Notes under the pieces: model-generated
Database searches by the model: none
Told to the model about the DNA's origin: nothing
Seen by the model: the letters and a program-made list of their open reading frames with translations, nothing else
DNA from: Pelagicoccus sp. SDUM812005
GTDB taxonomy: Bacteria > Verrucomicrobiota > Verrucomicrobiia > Opitutales > Opitutaceae
Direction of reading: 5' to 3'
Length of the DNA stretch: 64,000 nucleotides
Assembly (NCBI RefSeq): GCF_031127875.1
Contig: NZ_JARXIA010000021.1
Span: forward strand, 1-64,000
Shown: piece by piece, positions 7,464-16,501 of the stretch
Layout: every line of letters starts with the position of its first letter
Numbering within the stretch: position 1 is the first letter of the stretch
Position numbers and translations under genes: made by a program

Positions 7464-9821
7464 ATGCCCCAGGACCCCTTCCCGGCGACAATCTCAAACG
7501 AGGCCTACTTAAAAATGAAGCTTTCAGAACTCTTTCAAAGCGCCAGCGACATCCAAACCGTCCACGACAGCCTACCCGTGGAAAAGACCGCGGCAGCGCT
7601 GCTCCAGCAACACCTTCCTGAGGCGGGATCCGCCCCAGGAACCAAGGGCATTCCGGTCACCGTAGCCGTGCTCACTCCCGCGGAAGCAGCAGAGCGCAAG
7701 GTCGATCCGCAAGGCAAGGAGGAGTGGATGTACCTGCGGGCCAGCGAAGCCTCCGGTATCGAACTCTACGCCTCCCACACCTGGTTCCTCTACCGGCTCG
7801 CCTACCAGTTCCTGCACGATTTCGGCGATCGGGAGGTCCAGGAATTGGCCCAAGGCGAAGTCCGCCAAGCGACTTTCAAGAACCTGCGTCCTTCCTACGA
7901 TTCCCTGCTCAACAACCACGCCCGTACCGCTAAGGATTTCGACGCGGAAGACCATATTCGCGAAATGGCCCAGCTCGGCTTCACCCATGTGGAAGTCAAC
8001 GGCCTGGCAACGACTTTCCCGGCCGAGGAAAACGCTCCCGGCGAACTGCTGTATTTGTTCTACACCTACTGCGCCGCGCTCGACCAGTTCGTATACAGCA
8101 AGCTGAACAAGGGCATCTACCCTTACCACTACTTGCAGGCCAACCTCAACAAGCTCGTGCGCTCCGCCCAGCTTGCCGAGAAGTACGGCCTGCGAGCCGG
8201 ACTGGTCTGCTTCGAACCACGCTCCGTATCGGAAAAACTGCTCGAGCGCTACCCGATGTTGCGCGGAGCCCGCGTCGACCATCCGCTGCGCAGCTTCCGT
8301 CCGCGCTACAACCTTTGCACGTCCCACCCGGTGGTGCTCGACCACTACCAGGAGATGCTGGAAAAGATCATGCGGGCGGCGCCCAACATCGACTTCATGT
8401 CCATTTGGTCCAACGACAGCGGAGCGGGCTTCGAGTACACCGCCTCCCTCTACGTCGGCCGCAATGGCGGCGGCTACGAGATCCGCGAGTGGAAGGGCGA
8501 AAACGAGATCGTGGAAGCAGCCGCCAACAACATCCTGCGCTTCATGAAAACCTTGCGGACCGCGGGCCGGAAGGTGAACCCCGACTTTCGCTGCATCCTC
8601 AAGAACGAAGTTTTCTACGCGGAGCAGGAGCACCTGCGAGCCAACCTCGAGCCCGGGCTCGAATTCGAGACCAGTACCCTGGATACCAAAGGCTTCGAAG
8701 GCGGCTACCACCATCCGAAATACGATTGGGCCGACGACTTCATGTTCACCGGGCTCTTCAACCAGTTCCACGAAAAGGAGCGTCGCCACATGGACGCCAT
8801 CCAGGCCAAGGGCTCCAACGTGCACATCTATATCAATTCCGGCGCCTTCTGGAACCTGGAGCCCATCAAGGCCGTTCCCTATCCCAAGCTGATGTGGGAA
8901 AAGCTCCGCGACCTGCGGCAGCAAGGCGTCGACTACGTGGCCAACATGACCGGCACCCTGCCCGAATCGCTGGCCCCCTACAACATCAACCAGGAAGTCC
9001 TGCGGGCGTTCCAGGCCGATCCCGAGCTGCCGCTCGACGCGGTGCTCAAGCGGGCCGCCCGGCGCTGGATCGGCGAAGAGGACGCCGACTTGCTGGTGAA
9101 AGCCTGGCTCTTGGTGGACGAGGCCTACCGCAGCTATCCGCCCCCTGTCAGCGTGCTGTCCTTCTGGAGCACCTGGTACCGGATCCTAGTACGGCCTTTC
9201 GTGCCCAACTTCGAGGCCCTCAGCGAGGAAGACCGCGCCTTCTACGAAAACTTCCACCTCGGCCACGCCAACAATCGCGTGCGGGTCGATTTCCGGCGCG
9301 AGGTCAACTTCGACTTCTGCACTCCGGAGTACGGCAACAAGTGTCGCCACGCCATCACCGACAACGTCTTTCCCGCCATCGAGCAAGCCATCGAGCTGGC
9401 TCGCAACGCCCGCAACCGGGCTCCGGAAGGCTCCCAGCGCCGCGAGGTCTGGACCGTGCTGCTGGACCGCTTCACGCCCATGAAGAACTGGTTCCGCACC
9501 CAACGCAACGTGGCGGCCTGGATCGAAGGCGTGCACGGCTACATGGAAGCAAGCGACGAGCAGGCCAAGGCCGCGGCCCGTGAGCTGACCAAGCTCACCG
9601 TGCTCGACGAAAAGCAGAACGCCATCGAACTGCTCGAGCACGTGCGCACGGCTACCACCGAGTGGATGATCCAGTCCGCGGTGGGCGAAACCACTTTCAT
9701 TTACGGGTCCAACCTAGAGGAGCTGCTCGAAAAGAAAATCGCCCTTATGGAAGGACGCGAGGAGGACGAACCGTTTGTCGACCCCGACTACATGTGGCGC
9801 GTCCCTGGAATCAACTGCTAA
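7464..9821 (+). CDS. Large cytoplasmic GH67-like TIM-barrel glycosidase candidate
   Basis: This 785-residue protein has no signal peptide. The N-terminal ~130 residues end in an ASHTWFLYRLAYQFL helix like the non-catalytic alpha/beta domain that precedes the barrel in GH20/GH67/GH115 enzymes. A TIM barrel then begins at RPSYDSLLNNHARTAK and GFTHVEVNGLA (residues about 140-190), with acidic strand ends such as SIWSNDSGAGFEY near 315. The C-terminal ~200 residues are helical. Alpha-glucuronidase-like activity on imported uronic-acid oligosaccharides is a reasonable family-level guess, and I do not recognise a specific family. An internal ATG at 7515 (MKLSELF) is a plausible alternative start. 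A strong hairpin terminator follows. Confidence 0.65.
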   Translation: MPQDPFPATISNEAYLKMKLSELFQSASDIQTVHDSLPVEKTAAALLQQHLPEAGSAPGTKGIPVTVAVLTPAEAAERKVDPQGKEEWMYLRASEASGIELYASHTWFLYRLAYQFLHDFGDREVQELAQGEVRQATFKNLRPSYDSLLNNHARTAKDFDAEDHIREMAQLGFTHVEVNGLATTFPAEENAPGELLYLFYTYCAALDQFVYSKLNKGIYPYHYLQANLNKLVRSAQLAEKYGLRAGLVCFEPRSVSEKLLERYPMLRGARVDHPLRSFRPRYNLCTSHPVVLDHYQEMLEKIMRAAPNIDFMSIWSNDSGAGFEYTASLYVGRNGGGYEIREWKGENEIVEAAANNILRFMKTLRTAGRKVNPDFRCILKNEVFYAEQEHLRANLEPGLEFETSTLDTKGFEGGYHHPKYDWADDFMFTGLFNQFHEKERRHMDAIQAKGSNVHIYINSGAFWNLEPIKAVPYPKLMWEKLRDLRQQGVDYVANMTGTLPESLAPYNINQEVLRAFQADPELPLDAVLKRAARRWIGEEDADLLVKAWLLVDEAYRSYPPPVSVLSFWSTWYRILVRPFVPNFEALSEEDRAFYENFHLGHANNRVRVDFRREVNFDFCTPEYGNKCRHAITDNVFPAIEQAIELARNARNRAPEGSQRREVWTVLLDRFTPMKNWFRTQRNVAAWIEGVHGYMEASDEQAKAAARELTKLTVLDEKQNAIELLEHVRTATTEWMIQSAVGETTFIYGSNLEELLEKKIALMEGREEDEPFVDPDYMWRVPGINC

Positions 9822-9847
9822 GTTAGAGAAGAACTCGGGGATCCAAC

Positions 9848-9900
9848 AAGCCAATCCGCTCTGCGCTACCAACCCGCAGGCGGATTGGCTTCAACTTTTA
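9848..9900 (+). terminator. Intrinsic terminator after the GH67-like gene
   Basis: A 12-bp perfect stem (AAGCCAATCCGC, 9848-9859, with 9880-9891) encloses an inner CTGCG/CGCAG stem and is followed by a T-rich tail (ACTTTTA). Confidence 0.75.
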
Positions 9901-9921
9901 TAAACAAGACCTGCTGCCATA

Positions 9922-12333
9922 ATGCTCCAGTCCGACAACCTGCTCGACACGCCTGACCTCGATCCCCCCATGGGGGACCTCTTTTCCTTCCGCACCTTGT
10001 CGGAATGCCGTTCGCTCTGGACCGCTCCGCTCCCGTCGGAAGACAGCGCCCCCGCCCGGCGCATCATCCACTGCCGAGCCTTCACCCCCAGCGGGAAAGC
10101 GACCGTAAGGAGAGTTGGATACAAAAGCGCCCAAGGCTACCACAAGTGCGGAAGCCACCAGGAGAACGACTGGATCGTAGACCTGCGTATCCTAACGCTC
10201 GATACGCCAAACGGGGATTGGCGAGAGCTCGCCTACCTGCAGGACCTGCCGCCTCAGGAAGAAGGACAAATCGAATGGATCGAACTGGGCGAGCTGAATA
10301 CCTACGGCCTCATTCTGGAAATACGCCGCTGCGGCATCGACGATTGGTGGACCCCTTGGAACCTCGCCGCCCAGGCCTTTACGGTTCTCGGCGAGCTGCA
10401 CGACCCCATCGCGCCGCGAAACGAAACCCTCATCGAAACCAAATCCATCGATCTCGCCGGACTCCCTGAGGGCCTGCGAGCCGAACGCAAGGACGGCCAG
10501 ATCCGTTTCCGATCCGACTACCTGCAGGTCGGTTTCTACCTTAGCCGCAGTGGATTTTCCCACTTGGGAATCGACCAGTCCGGTAAGGGGCAAACGGATA
10601 CGAACCTGCTGCAAGTTGGCCCCGGATCCTTCCACCAAGGCCCCATGCTCAGTCCGCTCGGCGACACGCCGGTTGCCGATCCGGCGGTTCGCTTTCGCTT
10701 CACCGGCAGCGTTTCCGTAAAAGCCAACACCTTAGTCTACGAGCTGCGCAACGAGCGCTGCGACCAGAGCTACCGGCTCGAGTGGACGGTGCTGCCCGAC
10801 AAGTTGCGTTTCACCTCCCTGCGCCAGTCGGGCAAGCCTTTGCGAGCTTGGAATAGCGCCGCGTGGAGGATGAGCTTCCACGCTCCGACTTCTCCGAGCC
10901 AAGTGATTGCCAAAGTCGACCCCCGCGGCCAAAGCGGCAGCTTCCAAAGCCCAGCCATCCTGCACGCTCCCACTCAAGGCAGCCTTGCCATGACAGCGGA
11001 AGGAACAACCTCCGCCAGGCTGGAGGTCTTCCGACCGAGGGACCGCATCGAGCTCGAACTGAAAACCGGCGAAAGCCCTTGTCCGGAAGGAGATTGGCTG
11101 CTGGAGGCTGGGAGCCACCCTGCGAGCTGGATTCTCGAAGTCACCCACCCGAGCTTTCCATTGATCCCCGAGGCGCCTGCCAGCGCCCGAGCGGCCTTGC
11201 GGCAAGCTGGCTTTACGGGCCTTAACTTTCGTCCCGATACCGCAACGCTGAGCAACAACGGGGCCTCGATCCACTGTCCTATTTCCATGGATACCTGGGC
11301 CTGCCAGTGCTTACGCATGGGCGAGCTGCAGCCTGGGCTGCGCAGCGAAGACCTGCTGCGCCTTTCTCTTGAACGCTGGTTGGACGGCGGTCCCGGCTAC
11401 GCAGGCGGCAACCTCAAGCAGCAAGGGGAACTGCACTCCGGCGAGGACGAATACCTCATGACCGGTACCGCGGCCCTACTCGGACTGGCGGAGTACCTGC
11501 GCAAGTCCGCCACCCTCGAGTGGAAACGCGAATACGCCCTCCCCATCGAGCGCAAGCTGCAAGAGATGCAGGCGCGCGACCTAGATGGCGACGGCCTCGT
11601 CGAGAGCGCCTACCGGACCGGCACATCCGGCTCGCTGCAGTGGAGCACCTGCTGGTACGACGTGATTTCCTACGGCTGGAAAGATGCCTTTTCCAATGCC
11701 TTGCTCTACGAGGCCCTGGCCCACCTTTGCCAAGCGGTGCCGCACTCTCCCCTCGCCCATTGGCAGGATCCGCTCACGCAGTGGAAAGAGAAGCTCAAAC
11801 GGGCCTACGCTCCCACCTTCCTCACCCCGGAAACGGGTTGGCTGGCAGGCTGGGTTTGTCGCGAAGGAAAACGGCACGACTACGCCTTTCTAGCCTGCAA
11901 CGGAGCTGCCGTGGCGGCCGGTCTCCTCGAAATGGATACAGCGAAAAAGGCCATGCGCGGCTTGCTCGAAGATGCGAAAGCGGTCGGCATGCCATCCGCT
12001 CGCCTTGGCCTCCCGGGCAATCTCCGTTCCATCCCGGACCACGACCTTTCCGACATTATCCAAGGGTATCCGTTCGGCTACTACCAAAACGGAGGCCGCA
12101 CTCATGCCCAGGCCCGCCATTTCCTGCGAGGCCTTTACGCAGTCGGCCTGCAAGCGGAAGCCGACGCGCTGCTGGAAGAGCTCTGCGAAGGTTTTGCCGA
12201 GGCGGAAGTATTCGGCGGCTGCAAAAGCGGTCTGGATTGGCGCTACTGGGACGATCGTCCCTGCGGCTACGAAGGACTGCTCACCGACCAGTTCGGCATC
12301 ATCGGCCTCATCCTGGAACGCTACGGCTGCTGA
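9922..12333 (+). CDS. Six-hairpin (alpha/alpha toroid) glycosidase-like protein
   Basis: This 803-residue protein has no signal peptide, so it is cytoplasmic. Residues 1-400 are beta-rich and the C-terminal half is an alpha/alpha toroid. Toroid signatures are ARDLDGDGLVES (about 555), a WSTCWYDVISYGWKDAFSN helix (about 575), YPFGYYQNGGRTHAQARHFLRG (shown in part as YYQNGGRTHA, about 715) and CGYEGLLTDQFG (about 785). In GH63, GH78, GH94 and GH116-type toroid enzymes, acidic residues in equivalent loops act as acid and base. The exact family is not recognised. It lies 100 bp after the GH67-like gene but beyond a terminator, so it may have its own promoter. Both would act on imported oligosaccharides. 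Confidence 0.65.
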   Translation: MLQSDNLLDTPDLDPPMGDLFSFRTLSECRSLWTAPLPSEDSAPARRIIHCRAFTPSGKATVRRVGYKSAQGYHKCGSHQENDWIVDLRILTLDTPNGDWRELAYLQDLPPQEEGQIEWIELGELNTYGLILEIRRCGIDDWWTPWNLAAQAFTVLGELHDPIAPRNETLIETKSIDLAGLPEGLRAERKDGQIRFRSDYLQVGFYLSRSGFSHLGIDQSGKGQTDTNLLQVGPGSFHQGPMLSPLGDTPVADPAVRFRFTGSVSVKANTLVYELRNERCDQSYRLEWTVLPDKLRFTSLRQSGKPLRAWNSAAWRMSFHAPTSPSQVIAKVDPRGQSGSFQSPAILHAPTQGSLAMTAEGTTSARLEVFRPRDRIELELKTGESPCPEGDWLLEAGSHPASWILEVTHPSFPLIPEAPASARAALRQAGFTGLNFRPDTATLSNNGASIHCPISMDTWACQCLRMGELQPGLRSEDLLRLSLERWLDGGPGYAGGNLKQQGELHSGEDEYLMTGTAALLGLAEYLRKSATLEWKREYALPIERKLQEMQARDLDGDGLVESAYRTGTSGSLQWSTCWYDVISYGWKDAFSNALLYEALAHLCQAVPHSPLAHWQDPLTQWKEKLKRAYAPTFLTPETGWLAGWVCREGKRHDYAFLACNGAAVAAGLLEMDTAKKAMRGLLEDAKAVGMPSARLGLPGNLRSIPDHDLSDIIQGYPFGYYQNGGRTHAQARHFLRGLYAVGLQAEADALLEELCEGFAEAEVFGGCKSGLDWRYWDDRPCGYEGLLTDQFGIIGLILERYGC

Positions 12334-12482
12334 GCCGCGTCTCAGGCTTGTTTCTAAGCAGGCCGCAGCGCGATCGCCATTTTCTAAAGCAGTGGGATTG
12401 CCCTCTTAGCTGTAAGGAGGCCTCCCATGGCGCCAGCCCTGCACTCGAGAGCGGCTCCCCGGAAAAGGGTTACGAACGCAAA

Positions 12483-12512
12483 AATAGGGGCTCCCTTGCG
12501 GGAGCCCCTATT
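12483..12512 (-). terminator. Intrinsic terminator for the first TonB receptor gene
   Basis: A perfect 13-bp stem (12483-12495 with 12500-12512), TTGC loop, preceded on the plus strand by an A-run, so the minus-strand transcript ends in a T-run. Confidence 0.8.
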
Positions 12513-12550
12513 GCAAAGCTACTACCTAAATTTTTGGATACGCTCGAGGC

Positions 12551-15500
12551 TTACCACTCGTAGGTGGCGGAGAGCGATACCAGGCGTCCGCGCATGAAGC
12601 GGTAGACCATGGAGCCGTCCGGATTCGCGTAGATGGGCACCAGGTCGTCGTTGTCGAAGAGGTCCTTGATGTTCAACTGGACCGCCAGACTCCGGTCGTC
12701 CTTCAAGCTGTATTCGGAACGGAAGAACAGGTCGATGAAGTCCTGGGATCCGGCGTAGAACGGCTTGTTGGGATCGAAGTCCATATCGCCAAACTCGTTT
12801 TCGCTGATGCCGAAGCCGATACCGGCCTTGTCCTGCCAGCGGTAGCCGCCACCCACGGTGAACTTGCCGAGGAAGTCGGGGATGGATCCGCTACCAGCTT
12901 CGAAGCCGTAGCTGGTGTTCAGGTTGAAGCGCCACTCTCTCTGCTCGATCGAAGGAATGCCTTCCTGCGTCAGGGCGGCCGCTACAGGGGTGACGATCGC
13001 ATCAGTCGCTTGCTCGGCCAAGGTCTTGGTGCCGAGATCGTCGATGTAGTAGTTCTTGGCGAAATCGCTGTTGACCCAATTTGGAATGACGAAGTCGTTA
13101 ACGTACTGGCGCAGCGTCGGGTAGATGTTCGAGAGAACCGTCTGCTGCTTGCCTACGGTGACCATGGTGGTCCAGCGCTCGTTGGGATTGAGGGCGAGCT
13201 CGAGCTCGTAACCTTTCGCGGTGAAGTCCTGGGTGCCGGTATCGCCGGAGTTGCGATCGGTCGTGGCAGTGAAGTTCGTCCAGTCTGGCACGAAACCATT
13301 GACGTCGATCACGCCTTGCGGAGGAAGCACCGCTTGCGCATCCGCAGCGGTGAAGCCCTGCACTGTGTTGGCAGGATTGTCGAGCTGCTCGACGAGACCC
13401 TTCAGGATGCCTTCGCTGGCGGAAACGCCGCCGGCGTCGAAGGTGTTGTTGAGGATGCCGGTTTCGTACTTGTTCAAGCGAGCGGAGATCTTGCCGTCCG
13501 AACTGCGGTAGATGATGCCCTGCTCCTCGGTGGAACCGGTTACCGGAGCGATGGACTCGTTGAAGACGTTTACGCGGCCGCCGCTAGGCTGGAAGTTGTC
13601 GGACTCCGTCATGTAGAGGGAGATGTCCGGCACGTCGCCGCCAAACATGTCGCGCAGGTGCACCGTGGCGCTCCAGGAGGTGGTGTCATCGTTGGCGTCT
13701 TCCTCCAGGTCTTCCGCGAGAGGTCCCACTTGGAAGGTCGGATCGTAGAGCCTATCGCCTTCGCTAGTGATGCCCACGCCGCCGGGGGCGCTGATGGAGG
13801 TGCTGCTCAGCTTGTCGTTGCGCCAGGTACCCATCAGGACGATGGAGTTGTCCCAGAGGTAGTGCTGGGCCACGACCACTTGCGACTCGAGCTCTTCGAG
13901 GCCTTTGCCGGCAAAGAAGGAAGCGGGATAGTTGCCGCCGTCGTCCATGTTGTAGGTGGTGGCGTCGAACTCGACGTATTCGCCGGCGCTTTGGGACCAC
14001 CCGGTCCAGGTACCGCCTACCACGGGTCGATCCCGCTCCTGCCCGAAGGGCACGCCGCCAATGTTCGCTCCCTTGAGGTCGTCGAGGGAAGTGATAGCGA
14101 GGTAGTCGATGTTGGGATTATGCGGCAGCTCGAAGATGCTGCCGGTGCGGATGGTGGCGAAGCTGAGGGGGGTGTCGCCCTGAAGAGCTTGCACGACCGA
14201 GTTGGGATCGATCTTGTAGCGACCGTAGGACTCGGAATCGCGCAGCTCGCGCTCCTGCAGTACGCCGGTGAACTTCAGGCGGCCGAGGATGCGGGACAGC
14301 TTGCTCTCGTCCATGAAGTCCTCGAAGCGGATTTCGCCGTAGCCGGTGAGGCGGGTCGAATCGCGATCGGCGGACAGGTTGTTGCCCTGCCACCAGCCGC
14401 CGATTACCGGCTTGCCGAAGTGCGGATTGGGAACCAAGGCCCCGTCCGGCGTGCCGTCTACGGTGGCGTTGAGATACATGTTGGGATCGATGTAGATCGT
14501 GCGCTGGCTCAAGCCTTGCAAGGGGTTGGAGGACTTGGAGAACTGCTCTTGCTTGAACATCGCCAACTCGAAGCCGAGCTGGTTGTCGAACCAGGAGCCT
14601 TCCAAGGCGGCATCCATCACGCTCCAGTCGGAGTTCTGGGAGTGGGCCCCACCGGTGTAGAGGTGCTTGCGATAGTCGAAGATGCTGGTGTCGGTGAGCT
14701 GGGTCGCCACGAAGCCGCCGATGTAGAAGCCTCCCGTGCCTGCCTCGACCGGCGTGCCGTCGGGGTAGTGGCCGGAGCGACGGATGATGTCCTCGCGAGT
14801 ACGGGGCTGGAAAAGCATCAGCTCGCCAGTGACGTCCCCGCCGGGAGCGCCGCGATTTGCTCGGATGAAGGTGTTGCCGCCGAAGAAAGGCGCCACGTCC
14901 GTGTTGTTGAAGTAGCTGACGAAGCCGCTGGACGCTCCTGGGCCGGCGAGATCGAGGAAGGCGTTGTTGGCGACGCCGGGCACGAAGTCGCCCGAGCTGC
15001 GCCAGAGATCGGAACCGTCGGCTCCTCCCATGGAAATCGGCTTGCCCATCTCGATCCAAGGCGTGATCCCGTCATTGGGAGGCGTCTGGTCCGGGTTGGC
15101 GGAGTGGCGGGAACCGGCCTCGATGCTCGCATGGGCCCGCAGGTTCTCGTTGATCTTCCAGGTCACCGCCGCGTAGATGCGCTCGTCTTCGAGGAAAGCT
15201 TCCTTTTGCTCGTATTCGCGGTCCTCCATGAGGCCGGCCACGCGGATGGCGAGCTTGTCCTCGATGATGACATGGTTGTGCCTGAAGGAAGCGCGACGCG
15301 TACCGTGCTCGTCCGTCTCCAAGCGTACGCGTCCAAAATCTGAATACAGGTTCGCCCGCAGTGTAGTGTTATTTACAATACCGCCTGGACTGCCGATGCC
15401 GAAGAGCGCGGAGTTGGCGCCGCGCTGCACTTCCACGCGTTCCGTATTGTAGGTGTCGAAGGGAACTTCCGTGTTGAAGTAGTTGCGAGTCAAGTCCGCC

Positions 15501-15913
15501 TCGGCCAAGCCGCGTACGCGGGAGGTTCCGCCTTGAGGACGGTCCGTTTCCGTTTCCGGAATCGCGTTTCCCGCCGAGGATTGGTAGCCTGAAAAGTTGC
15601 CGTTGATCCCGGATACTTCCGTGTTCGGGGTAAACAGGAGGGCGTCGCCGATCGTGTTGGAACCGGTATCGTCCAGGAAGTCCTCGTTGAGGATGGAGAC
15701 GGACGCCGCAATGTCTCGCATGTTGGTGCTGAGGCGCGTGCCGGCAAGGGACGAGGTCGATAGATAACCAACATCCTGCGAGCCATCCACCGAGAAAGGC
15801 GAAAGCTCGAAGACCTCTTCATCGTCAGAGGCGGCGTTTTGGGCATATAGTCCCGAAAACGCGGGTAGACTGGACGCCATGAGGCTCAGTCCGAGTATTT
15901 TTTGTAGGCTCAT
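12551..15913 (-). CDS. TonB-dependent outer-membrane receptor (paralogue 1)
   Basis: A protein of about 1120 residues: signal peptide ending near LYAQN, an acidic linker with ELSPFSV, then a plug domain. The plug shows GTRLSTNMRDIAASVSI, an RVRGLAEADLTRNYF segment and VEVQRGANSALFGIGSPGG. A long beta-barrel ends in an aromatic residue (YEW) as usual for outer-membrane insertion. There is no CarboxypepD/SusC-type N-terminal domain and no SusD partner, so it is a TonB receptor of the Verrucomicrobia/Proteobacteria style. Likely substrate is an oligosaccharide of the island. The ATG at 15913 is chosen over a TTG two codons upstream (15919). A nearby paralogue is at 16502-19858. Confidence 0.92.
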   Translation of the reverse strand: MSLQKILGLSLMASSLPAFSGLYAQNAASDDEEVFELSPFSVDGSQDVGYLSTSSLAGTRLSTNMRDIAASVSILNEDFLDDTGSNTIGDALLFTPNTEVSGINGNFSGYQSSAGNAIPETETDRPQGGTSRVRGLAEADLTRNYFNTEVPFDTYNTERVEVQRGANSALFGIGSPGGIVNNTTLRANLYSDFGRVRLETDEHGTRRASFRHNHVIIEDKLAIRVAGLMEDREYEQKEAFLEDERIYAAVTWKINENLRAHASIEAGSRHSANPDQTPPNDGITPWIEMGKPISMGGADGSDLWRSSGDFVPGVANNAFLDLAGPGASSGFVSYFNNTDVAPFFGGNTFIRANRGAPGGDVTGELMLFQPRTREDIIRRSGHYPDGTPVEAGTGGFYIGGFVATQLTDTSIFDYRKHLYTGGAHSQNSDWSVMDAALEGSWFDNQLGFELAMFKQEQFSKSSNPLQGLSQRTIYIDPNMYLNATVDGTPDGALVPNPHFGKPVIGGWWQGNNLSADRDSTRLTGYGEIRFEDFMDESKLSRILGRLKFTGVLQERELRDSESYGRYKIDPNSVVQALQGDTPLSFATIRTGSIFELPHNPNIDYLAITSLDDLKGANIGGVPFGQERDRPVVGGTWTGWSQSAGEYVEFDATTYNMDDGGNYPASFFAGKGLEELESQVVVAQHYLWDNSIVLMGTWRNDKLSSTSISAPGGVGITSEGDRLYDPTFQVGPLAEDLEEDANDDTTSWSATVHLRDMFGGDVPDISLYMTESDNFQPSGGRVNVFNESIAPVTGSTEEQGIIYRSSDGKISARLNKYETGILNNTFDAGGVSASEGILKGLVEQLDNPANTVQGFTAADAQAVLPPQGVIDVNGFVPDWTNFTATTDRNSGDTGTQDFTAKGYELELALNPNERWTTMVTVGKQQTVLSNIYPTLRQYVNDFVIPNWVNSDFAKNYYIDDLGTKTLAEQATDAIVTPVAAALTQEGIPSIEQREWRFNLNTSYGFEAGSGSIPDFLGKFTVGGGYRWQDKAGIGFGISENEFGDMDFDPNKPFYAGSQDFIDLFFRSEYSLKDDRSLAVQLNIKDLFDNDDLVPIYANPDGSMVYRFMRGRLVSLSATYEW

Positions 15914-16142
15914 AGTCAAACGTAACTTACGTAGATTGTAGGTTGAGGTTAGGGGTGTATAAGGGGTTACGGGGTAATTCTCGTTGCCCTATTCAGGAGC
16001 CGAGGAACGTTTCGACGTTCGGTGTCGGAATAAGGGGTCGTTCCGACAAGGGGTTCCCTTTTCAGGGAAGACGATACTCGATCATCAAATGAGGGCGGGG
16101 GTTAAATATGGGTAAAACCTAGCTGACGAGGGCCCTGCCCGG

Positions 16143-16174
16143 CTAACTCTTTACTGTTTTACGGTAATCCGTAA
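16143..16174 (-). promoter_or_regulatory. Conserved upstream element of TonB receptor gene 1, with operator
   Basis: A 32-bp block matching 20056-20087 at 28 of 32 positions. It contains TTTACGGTAAT at 16158-16168 and an overlapping inverted repeat TTACGG/CCGTAA (16159-16174), so two regulator dimers might bind side by side. It lies about 245 bp before the start. Confidence 0.6.
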
Positions 16175-16410
16175 GACCGAAGCAGAAGTCGCTCGCCCAT
16201 GGAACGATGGCGCCATGGGCCGAATCTAGCAACTTGCTGGCCTGAAACGGCTAAGCCGCGAGCCGTGCTCCGCGCGCTTGCGCCTGCCTAGCAGCGCGTA
16301 GAAACGCGGCGAACGCTTGTATTCGTTTTAAAAGCACAGCCGAGAAATCGCTCTTACGGCTAAAATCGATTCCCTCTGCGAGGCGCTTCGCTCGCGTGGC
16401 GCCGACGCGC

Positions 16411-16441
16411 AAAAAAGGCGAGAGCTCAACGCCCTCGCCTT
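16411..16441 (-). terminator. Intrinsic terminator for the second TonB receptor gene
   Basis: Stem AAGGCGAG/CTCGCCTT (16415-16422 with 16434-16441); on the minus strand it is followed by a run of six T from 16411-16416, partly shared with the stem. Confidence 0.7.
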
Positions 16442-16501
16442 CTTGAATTGCGATTTCCCGCTCCCGCCGCAGCGGAAGCGAGCCTTGCTTAAATCTTCGA
16501 C

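Larger units (their letters stand above)
15914..16501. other. Intergenic control region between two TonB receptor genes
   Basis: No gene is seen. Contents: a terminator for the upstream gene at 16411-16441, a conserved 32-bp element at 16143-16174, and a 7-bp inverted repeat GTCGGAA/TTCCGAC at 16024-16047 that would fold in the leader of the 15913 gene. The rest is unexplained. Confidence 0.6.

Noticed and set aside
13010-15343. A 777-codon plus-strand open frame
   Set aside because: Lies wholly inside the TonB receptor gene on the other strand; Val/Gly/Ala-rich low-complexity translation with no domain; a GC-codon shadow.
15965-15978. GTTACGGGGTAA near the first TonB receptor start
   Set aside because: Resembles the operator but the two halves are three bases apart instead of one, so it is not the same site.
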